Assembly (NCBI GenBank): GCA_026874595.1
Contig: CM049308.1
Coordinates: 18,660,001 to 18,724,000, forward strand
Source of the DNA: Sipunculus nudus
Taxonomy: Eukaryota; Annelida; Sipuncula; Golfingiida; Sipunculidae
Reading direction: 5' to 3'
Length of the DNA: 64,000 nt
This document shows positions 22,015-33,667 of the stretch, piece after piece. Under the pieces are notes generated by a model. The model was not told the DNA's origin. It did no database searches and was given only the letters and a program-made list of their open reading frames with translations. The position numbers and the translations under genes are program-made. The stretch's first letter is position 1. Each line of letters starts with the position of its first letter.

Positions 22015-22527
22015 ATGTTTGGAAAGTTTGATTTATTATGTGTAGAAAATATGAATTTCAAACAAAATTGTTCCGTTGTTGTTCTTGAAATACAAACGTA
22101 TACAAGGTATACAAATGTATCTGTGGTCATGCAAAAAGAAGAGAAATATTCTATTTGTCGAACAGCAAAAATGTTTGATGTTCTATTCCTCCAAAAAACA
22201 CACAATAGTATAGAAAATGGAACAAGATGGAGATCAGAGCTGGGGAAACAGATTTTATTTCTGCCATGGAACAAATCAAGCAGATTTAAAATTATACTTC
22301 TTAAAATGAAAGTAGGAACTCATGTTAAAGTCATAAAGCGAAACAAATACGACAGATTTTTTATTCTAAACATTATAGCAGGAATTAACAACATTACTCT
22401 AGTGAATGTATATGCTCCAAACAAAGATAAACCAGATTTTTACAAAATCTGATTTCTACATTAAAAGACCTACATGTAGATAAATTAAGCATTCCTGGTA
22501 AAGTATTGGTTATAACCCAATGGAATG
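22015..22527 (+). mobile_element. L1/Tx1-type LINE, endonuclease domain remnant
   Basis: Open for 145 codons from 22015. Contains FDVLFLQKTH (the LQETH motif of APE-type endonucleases with Glu replaced by Lys), NNITLVNVYAPNKDKPDFYK and, after a frameshift near 22450, LKDLHVDKL and VLVITQWNV at the place of the GDWNV motif. The Glu to Lys change in the catalytic motif and the frameshift mark it as dead. Confidence 0.72.
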
Positions 22528-23455
22528 TTATGCAAGCCGTGAGGTTTGCGAGGCTTTTGTCACATGCCCCGCCTCCTTGGTCGAACGTCACGCGTGTAGT
22601 TTTTTTGGCTACCCACCAATTCTTTGCCATATTTGGAAAGTTACCATACAACTACACTTGTATGGTCACTTTTCGTGGCCCTGTGATGCAAGCAGATTTG
22701 AACGTACAGTTAGGACAAAGGAAAATACGCCGCATGTGGGACAATTTGAATGTAACACTAGGATTGGTCGGACAGTGGTCCTCAGAGGGCCCCACAAATT
22801 GGCCACAATAAGAATCGCTGTATTTGGTTGTGACCTGAAAACTGTAGTAAGAAAGGCTTATGAATACCTGGTGTTGTTCAGGTGTGAGGAGGTCTCTATA
22901 GATTACCTGTGTTTGCATTTGAAGGGTAGGGGTGATACAGGATTTAAAAAAAACGAAATTTGAAGAATATCAGGCAGAACAGTCATAATCCTTTGTGCTG
23001 ATAATTTACTTTCTTGGAGGAGGTCACAGTAAATGTAAACATGGTCACTATGACATTTATGATTTTGCAAACAGGTATGCTGTTATTTGTCCAGTCATGA
23101 TCCAGAAGAGATCCGTGATGGTTTGTTGGTTGATCAACTTGCTGTGTAAATTCGTTTTGATGAAAATGTTGCTTACTTGGTCATTTCTTTGTGTTCGTAA
23201 AAAAATTATGTAGGCAGTGAGGGATCAAGTTTTTGAAATATTTCTGATATGTAACTGGCGAAAATATTATTGCTCACGTTTGGACTTCGATAGATCAAAA
23301 CAACCTGAATTCTTAGAATATTAGAAAGATCAAAAGTATTATGTTGCGATAATGCGCCCGAAAGAAAGCGCCACTGAGGGGACAGACGGAAGGAAGGTGA
23401 TCACTATAGGGCACCGCTTTCCAGCGGGCTCAATTAAACCCTAAGATAGACAATC
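22528..23455 (+). mobile_element. Insertion splitting the LINE endonuclease
   Basis: LINE homology stops at the GDWN position and resumes near 23456 with LQWMELTQLTDV. The 0.9 kb between is unrelated. Its right end has GGGGACAGACGGAAGGAAGG then TATAGGGCACCGCTTTCCAG and CGGGCTCAATTAAA, like the 3' tails of some short non-LTR elements. It holds an open frame of 147 codons (22520-22963) of unknown nature. Confidence 0.45.
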
Positions 23456-24402
23456 TATACAGATTATTCTGCAGTGGATGGAACTAACACAGTTGACAGA
23501 TGTCACAACACACAGGACCCCTGAAATATACATGGCACAGATACAACATTTAACCTATATTTTGTCTCCTGGACTACTTTCTTATCAGAGATAGTCTTTG
23601 CAGTCACACAGGCATCACAAACATTAAAACTGGATACAAAACAGATCGTGCACTTAGAGCGCACTTACTTATTTGAGTTTAATATTGAGTGATCATCCAC
23701 GAGGCCGGGGATATTGGAAACTTAATTGTTCATTACTCGAAGATGAAACATATCAAGAAGATAAGAAGATTAAAGAATGTATTAGAAACACTGTGAAAGA
23801 CAATAAAGAAGCCGATCTCTGTCTTTTGTGGGACACAGTCAAATACCATATTCGAGGTGAAAGAATAGCATTCTCAACAAACAAAAGGTGCACTAACAAA
23901 TTTAAAACATAAAAGAGAGAAATGTATAAAGCTCAGTGTCAATAAAATAAAATTAAACATTTTGGAGATAAATGGAAATAGGAGTGTACAATTCTCCCTC
24001 AGTTTATCCCGACACTGGTTGACAGACATCGGGATGTCATAATTTAAAACGACACATGGCACCTGATGATACCAGGCCTCGCACAGATTAGAGTGAACAA
24101 CATAACTTTTTAATTGAAAATGAGACGAGAGCAGCTGTAGTCAGATGTAGGTCCACATGGTTTTTAGAAGGAGAAAGACCAACTTGGTATTTCTTTTTAA
24201 TTTGGAACAGGATACTGAACAAAAATCAATCCTGAAATTAAAAGACACAAATGAAGGAAGGATTACTTGCACAGAACAAATTATGCAGGAGCAATTAACA
24301 TTTTACAAGAAATCATATGAAATAGATGAACAGCACAAACGAGTTTATTACGAAATCGGAGTTGATACATTTAAAAATAAGAAGAACACAGCAGAACTTT
24401 GA
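23456..24402 (+). mobile_element. L1/Tx1-type LINE, ORF2 middle region
   Basis: Pieces in changing frames read HRTPEIYTWHRYN, LDYFLI, NIKTGYKTDRAL, RGRGYWKLNCSLLEDETY, then FIPTLVDRHRDVI, ENETRAAVVRCRSTWFLEGE and QEQLTFYKKSYE. This matches the stretch from the endonuclease C-terminus to just before the RT fingers in L1-clade ORF2. It breaks off before the RT catalytic core, at the edge of which lies the MITE at 24449. Confidence 0.75.
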
Positions 24403-24448
24403 AGGAATTCTTGTTTAATTCGAGATTTAAATAAATAATACAAAAGGT

Positions 24449-24904
24449 TACTGTGGTTGCCTTTTTATTCGCGAGGGTTTTTATTTCGCGATATTCGTGA
24501 ATGTGAAATAATCGCGAATATGAAACTCTCGGGAATAAGATGCCCCACACACTAAGATGAAGAAGATGGGATGAAGCATTCTGCACAAACAGATAAGTTA
24601 TCACACAACTTAATTAGCTAAGTAATGTGTGCATGTTGTCAAAACTGGCCTATGCATACAAGAATTAATAATAGTAAAACGCGGTAATCACAGGGGTAAA
24701 TCGACCGTGATACAAGTCATAAGTTAATAAATAAACCAGAAATAGGTGAGGTTCTATAGGATTTATTCTGTATTTAAAATCAGTTCACCTACTACTGTAT
24801 CTTATAGGATTGGGTGCAATCGCAAAAAATGAAACGCTCGCGAAACATTCAAAATGAAGAAATCGTGAAATTCCAGCCTCGCGAATATAAAGCCAACCAA
24901 AGTA
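24449..24904. mobile_element. TA-flanked MITE M3 with about 55-bp TIRs
   Basis: Left end TACTGTGGTTGCCTTTTTAT then TCGCGAGGG; right end in reverse TACTTTGGTTGGCTTTATAT then TCGCGAGGC, with similar sequence further in (TTTCGCGA). 456 bp, no coding capacity. TA at both ends suits a Tc1/mariner-like target duplication, which is inference. Confidence 0.72.
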
Positions 24905-25288
24905 TTTTACTAACTCACTGATATATTCATTTTCCCATGGCATTTTACCACTTTCAATGCGACAATTTATTTTTTGTCTCATTCCAAAAAAAGTAAAGAT
25001 TCTATTCTTTTAAAGAACTGGCGTTCTCTCACTACTAAACTCTTATTATAAATAATTGCTTAAACTTTAGCTTATAGGCTCAAGACAACACTAGACTCTA
25101 CGATTCATTCTGACCTGACTGGTTTCATGAAAACAAATACATTTGAGAAAAGATACAATTTGCATATTCATGGGCTTAATAGGAAGGTCGTGCCCAACAA
25201 CATCTGCAGATGTACATATACTTAGTTAAGCTAGCATTAAAAAAATGCAGGTTACCCCTAACAAAAAAAATTAAAAATTAAAAAAAAA
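24905..25288. other. Intergenic, nothing recognised
   Basis: AT-rich spacer. Confidence 0.35.
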
Positions 25289-25289
25289 A

Positions 25290-25625
25290 AGATGAGAGAA
25301 CTATGAGTCATGTGTGAATGTTTGTTACACCGTGTAATCATGACCTGGAAATGCATTAAATATGAGTTGTAAGTTATTACTCCGAGTATTATTGAATATT
25401 GGTTCTAGATCCAAAGAATTTTTGGTACACCGTGAATTCTAGAATCTTGATCCAGGGTTGAGAAATATGAGTTACTTGTGGGGGATTTTTTTATTTACAT
25501 CGTGTATTCTCGAATCTGGATTCTGGATCCCAGAGATGATTGAAATGTGACTTTTGGGTGATTTATTTTACAGTGTGTATTATAAAATCTTGTTTCTGGA
25601 TAATTAGTGTATCATGAGTTCGGAG
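25290..25625. repeat. Tandem array, 70-100 bp units with ATTCTCGAATCTGGATTCTGG
   Basis: CGTG(T/A)ATTC-type unit starts at 25331, 25431, 25501 and 25573, each followed by a (T)CTAGAATC or CTGGATCC element and an ATGAGTTA(T) element. Same family as 19385-19570. Confidence 0.62.
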
Positions 25626-25629
25626 CGAT

Positions 25630-27120
25630 TTTTTCCGGACATAATTAAATAAACACCTAGCTTTCATTGTCATTATTTTAAATGCTATAAACTACATGAA
25701 AAAATATACACTGGCGCTGCTTGCATACCAATTAAAGCTATAGCCCAAAAACCAACAAGAGTTAATCAACCATTTTCTCTAGACATCTTATTGATATATA
25801 CGTCATATACCGGTTTAACACACCTTTTCTAGCACACCCTATTTGCGTTATCAACATGCACCTGTTGTTTATATGAGTCACATTCTGATAAGACTACTTG
25901 TCATAAGTAATACAGCGTATACCTCGAAAGTGCATAGTCGGAATCCTGAAACAATGAAAGGCGTCATGGTATTTTCCATTTTAGGTGAGCAGTCAACTTT
26001 TGAAAATGTACAGTTGAATTAATTTATTTATTAAAAAAAGGGAGGTATATTTCGTGTGATTTTCGTGTTAATATTTTAGAAAGCTTCGTGTATATTTCTT
26101 AAAGCCCACGCATTCTGAACAAAATTGAAAAGGCTACATGTTAAATAAGGAAAAGTCTTGTGGTTGATTGATGGACGAAATACTTCTGTGAGTGAATGGA
26201 CAGGGCGATTTTTACATCGTTTTATATTTGTTTCCAAAATTTGAGTGTCCGATGGGATCCTTCAGCCTTCAGGCCAACTGAGTTTAATTACATCCCCAGC
26301 CAAGCTAGCCCTTTTCCACGGGCTCCATCCTTCGCCATAGGTAGTTCTTTTCAAAACACGCTACTTCCGGCAGGGATGGTATGAAGGCCTGGACTAATTC
26401 TGTAAAACTTCAAAAATAAAAAAAAACATATTTTGTTAACGGCCCGTATCTACTCTCGTAACTGCTTGCATATCTACACCATGGATTTTTAAGAAACACA
26501 AGAACATTGTGGAGAAATGATTTCTTAACCCACATGGGTATATATTAATGGTCTAAGGTTTGTTTTGGTTGTGAAAAGTTCTTATAACGCCTATAAATAT
26601 ATAGGCCATTAATCGCCATCACACACACAGAATGCTCATTTTTATATGGACGTGTGGACATTTTGGGGCAAGTCAGAAACTAGGGTTTTGCAACTCGTGA
26701 CCTTTTAACTTCAGCAGATACGCAAGCAACCACCTTAGGTTACATGTTTTTTTTTTCTGTTTGTCAACAAAGTTGTGTTTACTAACATCTTGAAGATAAT
26801 CAAACTCATTCATTTAATCACAGAAGTGTCATAAGAACTTTTCTGAAAAGAAATTACCAAGAGTTCATTAACATGTACGGAGATCCAGAAATCACCTACA
26901 TTTTGTAGGAAGGTAAATAGCTGGCTTTAATAATATACTGAGTAGCACGTATTATGGCTTCATATGTGCAAGTATTTTTCGCTCTATAATAACTGCTTTT
27001 ATTCCATTTTCATTTTCCAGAGAGATAAAACTGAAGACACGTCCTCTGGAACGGAGGTGCATAGTGACCCAATAAGTGAAAATAATAAAATCATTTGCAA
27101 AATTATTGTCTCGCTTTATA
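25630..27120. other. Intergenic, no accepted gene
   Basis: Holds a short exon-like ATG segment (25952-25982, ends at GTGAGC) and an acceptor-led open stretch (27021-27146), but their splice phases do not fit. An ORF at 26196-26384 is Pro/Ser-rich without other support. Confidence 0.3.
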
Positions 27121-27124
27121 TTGA

Positions 27125-27270
27125 TCACGCAGTCTTGTTATGGTAAAAAGACACACGTGGACTGTGTTTATACTCAAACACAGAACCATAACAATGAATA
27201 AAACAGGTTTTTTGGAGATAGTTTGTCTCTGTGGCGGTATAGTTTGCTTGGAAGTTTTTGTATTTATCCA
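27125..27270. repeat. Dispersed repeat D, copy 2
   Basis: GCAGTCTTG, AAAAAGACACACGTGGACTG, TATACTCAAACACA, ATAAAACAGG and TTTGCTTGGAAGTTTTTGTA line up with 28185-28345 and with 3470-3670. Confidence 0.6.
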
Positions 27271-28019
27271 ATTGTATATGTAATACCGAAGTAATGGGAT
27301 ATGGCCTTCAGGTAATGCTGTAATTCATATAACCGCCTTGCTGATATGTTAAATGAACATATACCACGTGTGTTTGTTGTGTGAACGGAGGATTTCATCC
27401 ATTTCCCAGACTTTGCCCTGATTTGATTGGCTTTTACACAAGTGACATCATGGACTGAATTTTATCAACAACTCAGATCTAGTAATGCATGTTGTTTTTA
27501 TTCTCTCCTGAAAATTTGGGACTGACAGTGGCAGAAATACTGTACTTTTACTGAGATCAAGAATTTTAGTAACAGGGGATTTCCCAGTGTATGACGTCAC
27601 TGCCTTTTTTGTGGAAAACAGATAGAAAAAAATGTTTTTCCTCCAGGAATTGGGCTCATTTTATGAAAATATAAATATTCTTTTTTTCATGGGCGATTAT
27701 GTTATTTGATATTATAATGAGATTTGGAATACGTTTGCTTGACCTATAACGATTGTTTTCACAATTAGTTTTTCTTTGTTTACAGACTTTGGTAAGTTTC
27801 CTCCTCCATCACCACACACAATCTGGATCCCATTTTCCATATAGAAATAAATCAGCCCCTATACAACCTCATACAGAGGGAGGGGGCTTAAAATTAATAA
27901 AGGATAATACTGCATGCATCGTTCAGGCAGAGCGTGTTTCGGGAGTTTGGCACTTGGACAAAGCTGACATCTACCGAACGATTTCATAACTAACGTACAT
28001 TCATCGTTGGGCCAAACAA

Positions 28020-28020
<1 letters not shown>
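27271..28020. other. Intergenic, nothing recognised
   Basis: AT-rich. One TGACGTCA site near 27593 stands alone. Confidence 0.3.

Positions 28021-28022
<2 letters not shown>

Positions 28023-28069
<47 letters not shown>
28023..28069. repeat. (CT)n microsatellite
   Basis: About 23 TC units. Confidence 0.9.
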
Positions 28070-28071
<2 letters not shown>

Positions 28072-28184
28072 AAGAAGCCACTTGGTAGCCCTTACGCGGA
28101 ACTATACTAATCAAGAAGTCCAAGCTTCCAATCAGTGCTTCTTCTGCGTTTCTTCTTCCCTGTTTCTTCTCCTAGTTGGGTAGC

Positions 28185-28345
28185 TGTCGCGCATTCTCAA
28201 GATCGGACCAAGCAGTCTTTTTAGGGCAAACAGACACACATGGACTGTGGTTATTCATAAACAATACCATAACAACTGATAAAAGTGAACTTGAGATATT
28301 GATGGATGTCTGCCTGGACTGACTTGCTTGGAAACGTTTGTATTC
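28185..28345. repeat. Dispersed repeat D, copy 3
   Basis: GCAGTCTTTTTAGGGCAAAC, AGACACACATGGACTGTGG, ACCATAACAACTGATAAAA and TTGCTTGGAAACGTTTGTAT match copy 2 about 1.07 kb away in the same orientation, so a local duplication is possible. Confidence 0.6.
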
Positions 28346-28682
28346 AGTCAAAACAAACTAATAGCCTGAAATAATACACATATTATTGGAAATTTATATG
28401 CACCTTGAATCATAAGGACGTGAACGAGACCTTTTTTTTCACATTATTTATATGTTTCGTCCCAGATTATGTTTTCTAAACTTTTGAAGATGTTTAAATA
28501 TATATTTTACAGAACATTTCATTGCTCGGCTGCCATCTATTTCCTTTGATATCCATACATTTTAATTATCCCAATTCTCTGCCACTCTGAATCCATCCCC
28601 TCACTCAATTTGATTTATCTTAAACCATTGATTTGGCCCCCGGAATGAGACACACTTTATTCCTAGTTATTTTTTTTTTATG

Positions 28683-29062
28683 TTGCAGGTAACCGCCTCC
28701 ATTTAATGCTCTCTTATCGAATTCGCATCTAAGTATGTTCCATTTCGGTTTGGGACTACGTGACAGGGCATTCACTTCCTATCATATTATTTTTGTATCC
28801 TTGTGTCATCCAGGCCCGGTGTCTACCGCACCTGTGGGTCCTAGATATGTAATCATCCCCAAGCTGGGTCATAACACCGAGGAACCCCCTAAGACGCACT
28901 CATTTGTGAATGGTACACAGCTGTGAGGCACAGCCTCCCCATTAAGCCTGCAGGGCGCTCACCTTGGGTGGTGGCCGGCCGTGAAAGTCTCACCGCCTCG
29001 GTTGATTTTTTAACTCACGACCCTCCGGCTTTGAGTCCTGTGCTCTTCCCTTTATGGCACAG
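28683..29062 (-). mobile_element. SINE-A copy 2
   Basis: Shares with the 4265-4672 copy GGTAACCGCCTCCATTT, GGACTACGTGA, TCATCCAGGCCCGGTG, GCTGGGTCATA, GCGCTCACC and CTTTGAGTCCTGTGCTC. The B box has decayed (TTGATTTTTTAACTC), so the internal promoter is probably dead. Confidence 0.7.
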
Positions 29063-30155
29063 AAGCCGATTTACTTAGTAGTTGATCAATAGAAGAATAC
29101 TAGGTGATCTATTGACATGGCCGCCCTCCCGATAAATACCCACGCGAATTTACGTACCGTTTTCCGTTTAACGTGTTCCAATGCCGCAGTCCCAAAACCG
29201 ATCCAAGAAAACGTAGCTTTATAATCACACGTTAAGAATAAGAAACTCCCTCGGGTATTTTAATATAAAATATTAAAAGATGTAAAATCTGACATACTGC
29301 CATATAGATAACATTTTAAATTAATGCTGATTTGAACCGTATTAAAGGACGTTGTCAATCCGCGGCTCGAGATGGGGGTTATGAGGGTTCCAACCCACCC
29401 CCTTACACACCTAGAACATATTTGGGGCAAGAAAAACTTTTGATCAGAAGTACAGTTGACTTATCCAGAAAAAAATAATCACGTAATGAAGATTCAACAA
29501 ACACTTATATATGAATAATACATTTTTTGTGCATACTCTGGTTTAATATCTGCCATGAAGACAATTGCTGAACATGCTTTCTTTAATGATGACCTTTTAA
29601 GACCTTTTTACAAACATATATTTCAAGTAAATTACAATCATTTGAGCTGTACTCTTATACTGGAGTTAGTAATGGTCATCAAAGTTTCTTGGTTCCCTGT
29701 AAGTAATTGCTCCATACATCCTTGCATCCCTGTCTTATTTTGGTACATTTCTTCCAGCAATTGTAATTTTTAGGTAATTGACTTAATCTTTTTATATTTC
29801 TCTCATTTGGACACGAATGTTATCGTGGATAGAAAGCCACATAAGAGGAAATACAAACTCGGCCAAATGACAGGTGACAGCCAAAACGACATTTTGCATT
29901 CTTTGTCGTCTTTTCCTAGGCCAAGTTTTGTCATATTTTACAATATTTTACGGATATCTAGTCAGCGGTTGTCACATGATCATAAAAGTCAATTGATCAA
30001 TGCTACTGATGTAAAATATAAGATCAAATACTCTTTTCCTTCATATAATAAATTTATAAGTTCAATTTAATGTTTTACAAAGTACGCCTTATGTTTCATC
30101 TTACTAATTAAGAGGTGCCTGATTTTATTCCTGCATCTTACACATGTATTTGGAC
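29063..30155. other. Intergenic, nothing recognised
   Basis: AT-rich, no coding or repeat signal. Confidence 0.35.
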
Positions 30156-30159
30156 GATA

Positions 30160-30335
30160 TAGAGTGGAACCTTTCGGAAAGTCCACCCGTCTAAATAGAC
30201 TACATGTCTATTAAGACCACCCTTTAGTTAACCAAAAGCATTCACACTGGTTATAACTAGCCTGTCTAATGAAACCACCTTTGAACACAGACTACTTTTG
30301 GCCAGTCCTGCAGGTGGTATTTTTACACCGGTCTA
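30160..30335. repeat. Diverged ACGACC-family repeat
   Basis: GTGGAACCTTTCGG, TAAGACCACCC, TGAAACCACC and GCAGGTGGT recall the plus-strand order of 40590-40790, but similarity is low. Confidence 0.35.
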
Positions 30336-32880
30336 AGTGAACTTCTCCTTTATAAAAACACAACAAAAAGCCAATATGTTGGTACCCCTTGGTGGAACTA
30401 ATTGTGTAAAATTTTACAAATTTCTCTACATAAGCAGTCTGACTCTAACCTTTTGAACTGTCACCCATTCAACTATATTCTGGGTCAGGCCATTATATCT
30501 GGCCTTACTGAAACAATACATTATACAGTCATTTTGTCATTTTATACCAACGTTACATCACTAGATTACTGTCATCTCCGCCCGCTGCTGAATCAATCTA
30601 CACGTAATGGAAACGGTTTAACAGAGGCCAGACACGATGCAGACCAACATGGTGTTAACACATCGTAAAACCAGCTCATATATCAAGTGCTACTAACCCA
30701 AACAGTGAGTCTATACTAACCGGCTGAGTGTGACAGATGACTGTAATGATTTAGTAATAACACCCATGGCTGAGTCGCTCAAACGAAGGCGAACTACTGT
30801 TATATGTCAGCTGGTCCCGTCGTCGGCGATTGAGATATATAGTGACAGTAACATATGTGTTTTGTGCGAAAGACCGCTGCGCATTTTTCTTCATTTACTC
30901 TTTAAAAGTAAAATATTAAAAGAATCTTGAACAATGACCTTATTGTGATTTTAAAATTATATTGTTTCCCTTTGGTTAAGAAAAAGGTCATAATGAACTA
31001 TTTCACTTGAGTGTTTTTCATGTTTAAAAAGAAAATTAACTGTTTTATTGAATCAAATGTTTTTTAATTCAATATAAAGACATTATAGAGCAAAATCAAC
31101 GTGTTTGAGATATGCCAAGAAGTTTAATATTAGTACATTTAAAAGTAGTTTGCTCTTACGGGTGGCTTAAAATTGTGTACCATTCAAAATAAAAATTAAA
31201 AATAAATCGAAAATGTTAAAATGTCACATGAAAATGAATGTGAATTTCATAATACGTAAAATGCTCTGTACCAGGTTTAAAATTATGTATATTTTATCGG
31301 GTCTAATGTGCATTTGAAACAGCTTTTGGATTCTTTTAAAATTTAGGGGGGGGGGGTTGCCGAGGATTCTAACCTGATAACCTTAAGGAGTAACATAAAT
31401 AAACACAAACACATGTTCTGTTCAACCTTATTTTGACCATACAATGACATCAAAAACTTCAAAAGCTCAGGCTGAAATATTGCCCTGAAATGAAAGGACT
31501 TAAAGGGGGCTATTCCGATATCCCTTGAACATTTAGTAGAAATAGGCCAGAAACACCGATCCCACTGCACACAGCCTGTACGCTTGTTTAATCCTCGTGT
31601 TATTGATTTTTTTTGGTGGGGGGGGGGGGGGGTTAAATGGTATTTGTCAATATTGACAAACATATATTGTGTTTACTTTCAGCTTATGGAGGACAAGGTC
31701 ATCCATTTCTTGACAGGAATGACTTATATAGTCCATTAACATGCACGTGGAGTGAGCCAGTAATGTAATATTTCAACAGAAAATGTAGGTGAATAAATGT
31801 AGCTGGCTTTAACGTCGAGAAGACGACGTTTACGTTGAGAAGACCGCGACGTTAACGCTGTTGGCTAGATTGTAACAGATTTAGCATCCTCTGAAAGAAA
31901 GTGAAGTGTGCATGCGCGTGTGAGTGTGATTTTGACGAGAGGCTGAAACGATATAGATTTTATGAGGTAACAACCATGCATGACGAAATCCAGTCAAATT
32001 CTTTTCAAATAGCGAATCAACCACGATTTAAAAAAGGCATAGCCACCAATAAATTCCTTTCTTATAAGACTTTACAGATTGCTAAAAATGAAGAGAATGG
32101 TTACATGGGCGTGCGACTTTGATTGTATTCCATACTGTTATTTTATTTCAGATGAAGTTTTAATAGAAAAGATTCACTTAATCTATCTGGCATTTACATA
32201 AATAATTGTTCAATAATAAGAATTAGATTTTAGTACATACTTTTAATCCTGAATACAATGATTATTAATCTGCAGTAGCCATATATATATACCTATCTGA
32301 AATGCTAGTCTGTATAAAAATGACCCGGGGGAGGGGGTTCGGACATTCACCCCTTCGACCTGATGTGGTCTGTCATGCCTGATGCTCCTATTTAAAAACA
32401 GCCGGGGCAGAGTTGCCTTTTAAGTTCTCCGCCTAGCTTTTGATACAGGAAGGTAATATCAATGATAAATGACTGAGTAATTACAACAAGAAAGCAGAAG
32501 CTATATGATATATGTATCTGAATGTATCCACAAATGTGACAACATATTAGTTTGTGTTAGTACGTGTGTATGTATGTTATAAAAAAATATCCCTGGTATT
32601 TTATTTCTGCCTTACATGTACATCTTGAAAAAACACATAATCCCTGAAAGGCTGAAAACCATTATTTGTGCGTTCATTGGTTCAATACTTATCTTTCCAA
32701 AATAAATAAGAGTACTAAAATATATAAGTAATGACTGCGTATGAGTGTGTACCGTCCTTGCATCGTGCAGAAGTGTTCCGTTAATAAAAGTCTATATATA
32801 TATGTCCTAATAACAGGACGTATATGACGATGATATTACCAAGAAGGCTTTATAGAAAACTAGAAATATACGATCTCAGA
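30336..32880. other. Intergenic; poly(G) at 31346-31356 and 31618-31632, otherwise nothing
   Basis: AT-rich. The 106-codon minus frame at 31343-31663 has proline runs at both ends because it starts and ends in the G homopolymers; I do not accept it as a gene. (GACGTT/GACGACG)-type short duplication at 31812-31850. Confidence 0.4.
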
Positions 32881-32883
32881 AAT

Positions 32884-33237
32884 GCAGGCCTGCGCCATGT
32901 GGGCGGTCCTTAATGTGGGATGTTCCACAAAATGTATTGCATTCTCTTATTCGGCCAACACTCCATTCATTCGTGCAGAAGTTCCCCTAATCCGTGTTTG
33001 CATTCACATATCCGGCCCATATTCCCAGTTCGTTCCTGCATAAGTGAATGAACATTTGTGAATATTCCTGGAAGTCCTTCCTGGACCTGGATCATGATGC
33101 GGATCCACACCAAAATCTAACTGATTCTTCCTTGGCCCATTACCGAGATTACGTTAGTAAGTGTATCACTTATATTGTGAACAAACACACAAACAAACGA
33201 ACAGGAATGAACGCATACCCTCCTGGCGGAGGCATAA
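32884..33237 (+). mobile_element. Element R copy 2
   Basis: Better preserved at the right end than 9287-9692: GATTCTTCCTTGGCCCATTA, AACAAACACACAAACAAACG, GAACGCATACCCTCC, TGGCGGAGGC. Starts GCCTGCGCCA, the inverse of that end. Also GGATCATGATGCGGATCCAC in the middle. Probably an RTE-type LINE 3' end or a SINE that uses it. Confidence 0.55.
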
Positions 33238-33254
33238 ACATTGTACTGTTGCAT

Positions 33255-33340
33255 GACGGTTGGACGTAGCCCAGTGGTTAAGGCCTTGGCCTTGGGAGCA
33301 TAAGTTGATAAATGTCATAAAGGTGAAATTTTGCTGGAAC
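33255..33340 (+). mobile_element. tRNA-like A-box sequence next to element R
   Basis: GGACGTAGCCCAGTGGTTAA followed by GGCCTTGGCC has the form of a tRNA D-arm and A box. No B box follows at the right distance, so it is at best a broken SINE head. Confidence 0.3.
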
Positions 33341-33344
33341 CTCA

Positions 33345-33665
33345 GAGATTCGCCCTAATGTTTTAATGACAGGTTATTACTTCTGGATAATGACTGACCC
33401 GTGAATAAAAAATTAAATAAAGAAGCTTAATAATAACACATCAAACTTAGCGTATATATAGACACTTTCATCCTCATTCAATAGACAGTGTTACCAACGA
33501 AACATAGACCTATCCTTAAAAAAACAGAATTGCCCTATTTATACAAAGCTAAGCCCTCTTCGCAGGGTATGTTTGGCAAATGCTAACAGAGAACCTTTTA
33601 ATTATACGAAAACATAAATAAATATACATACAGTGTATTTTTGTGTGTATAAGTTGCCATCTGCA
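33345..33665. other. Intergenic, nothing recognised
   Basis: AT-rich spacer. Confidence 0.3.
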
Positions 33666-33667
33666 AC

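Noticed and set aside
25952..27146. Possible plus-strand gene: ATG exon MKGVMVFSIL and an acceptor-led second exon
   Set aside because: Exon 1 ends in phase 1, and exon 2 joined in that phase gives an immediate stop (GAG AGA TAA). The second part also overlaps dispersed repeat D.
31343..31663. 106-codon minus ORF with proline-rich ends
   Set aside because: Proline runs are poly(G) homopolymers read on the other strand; no domain.
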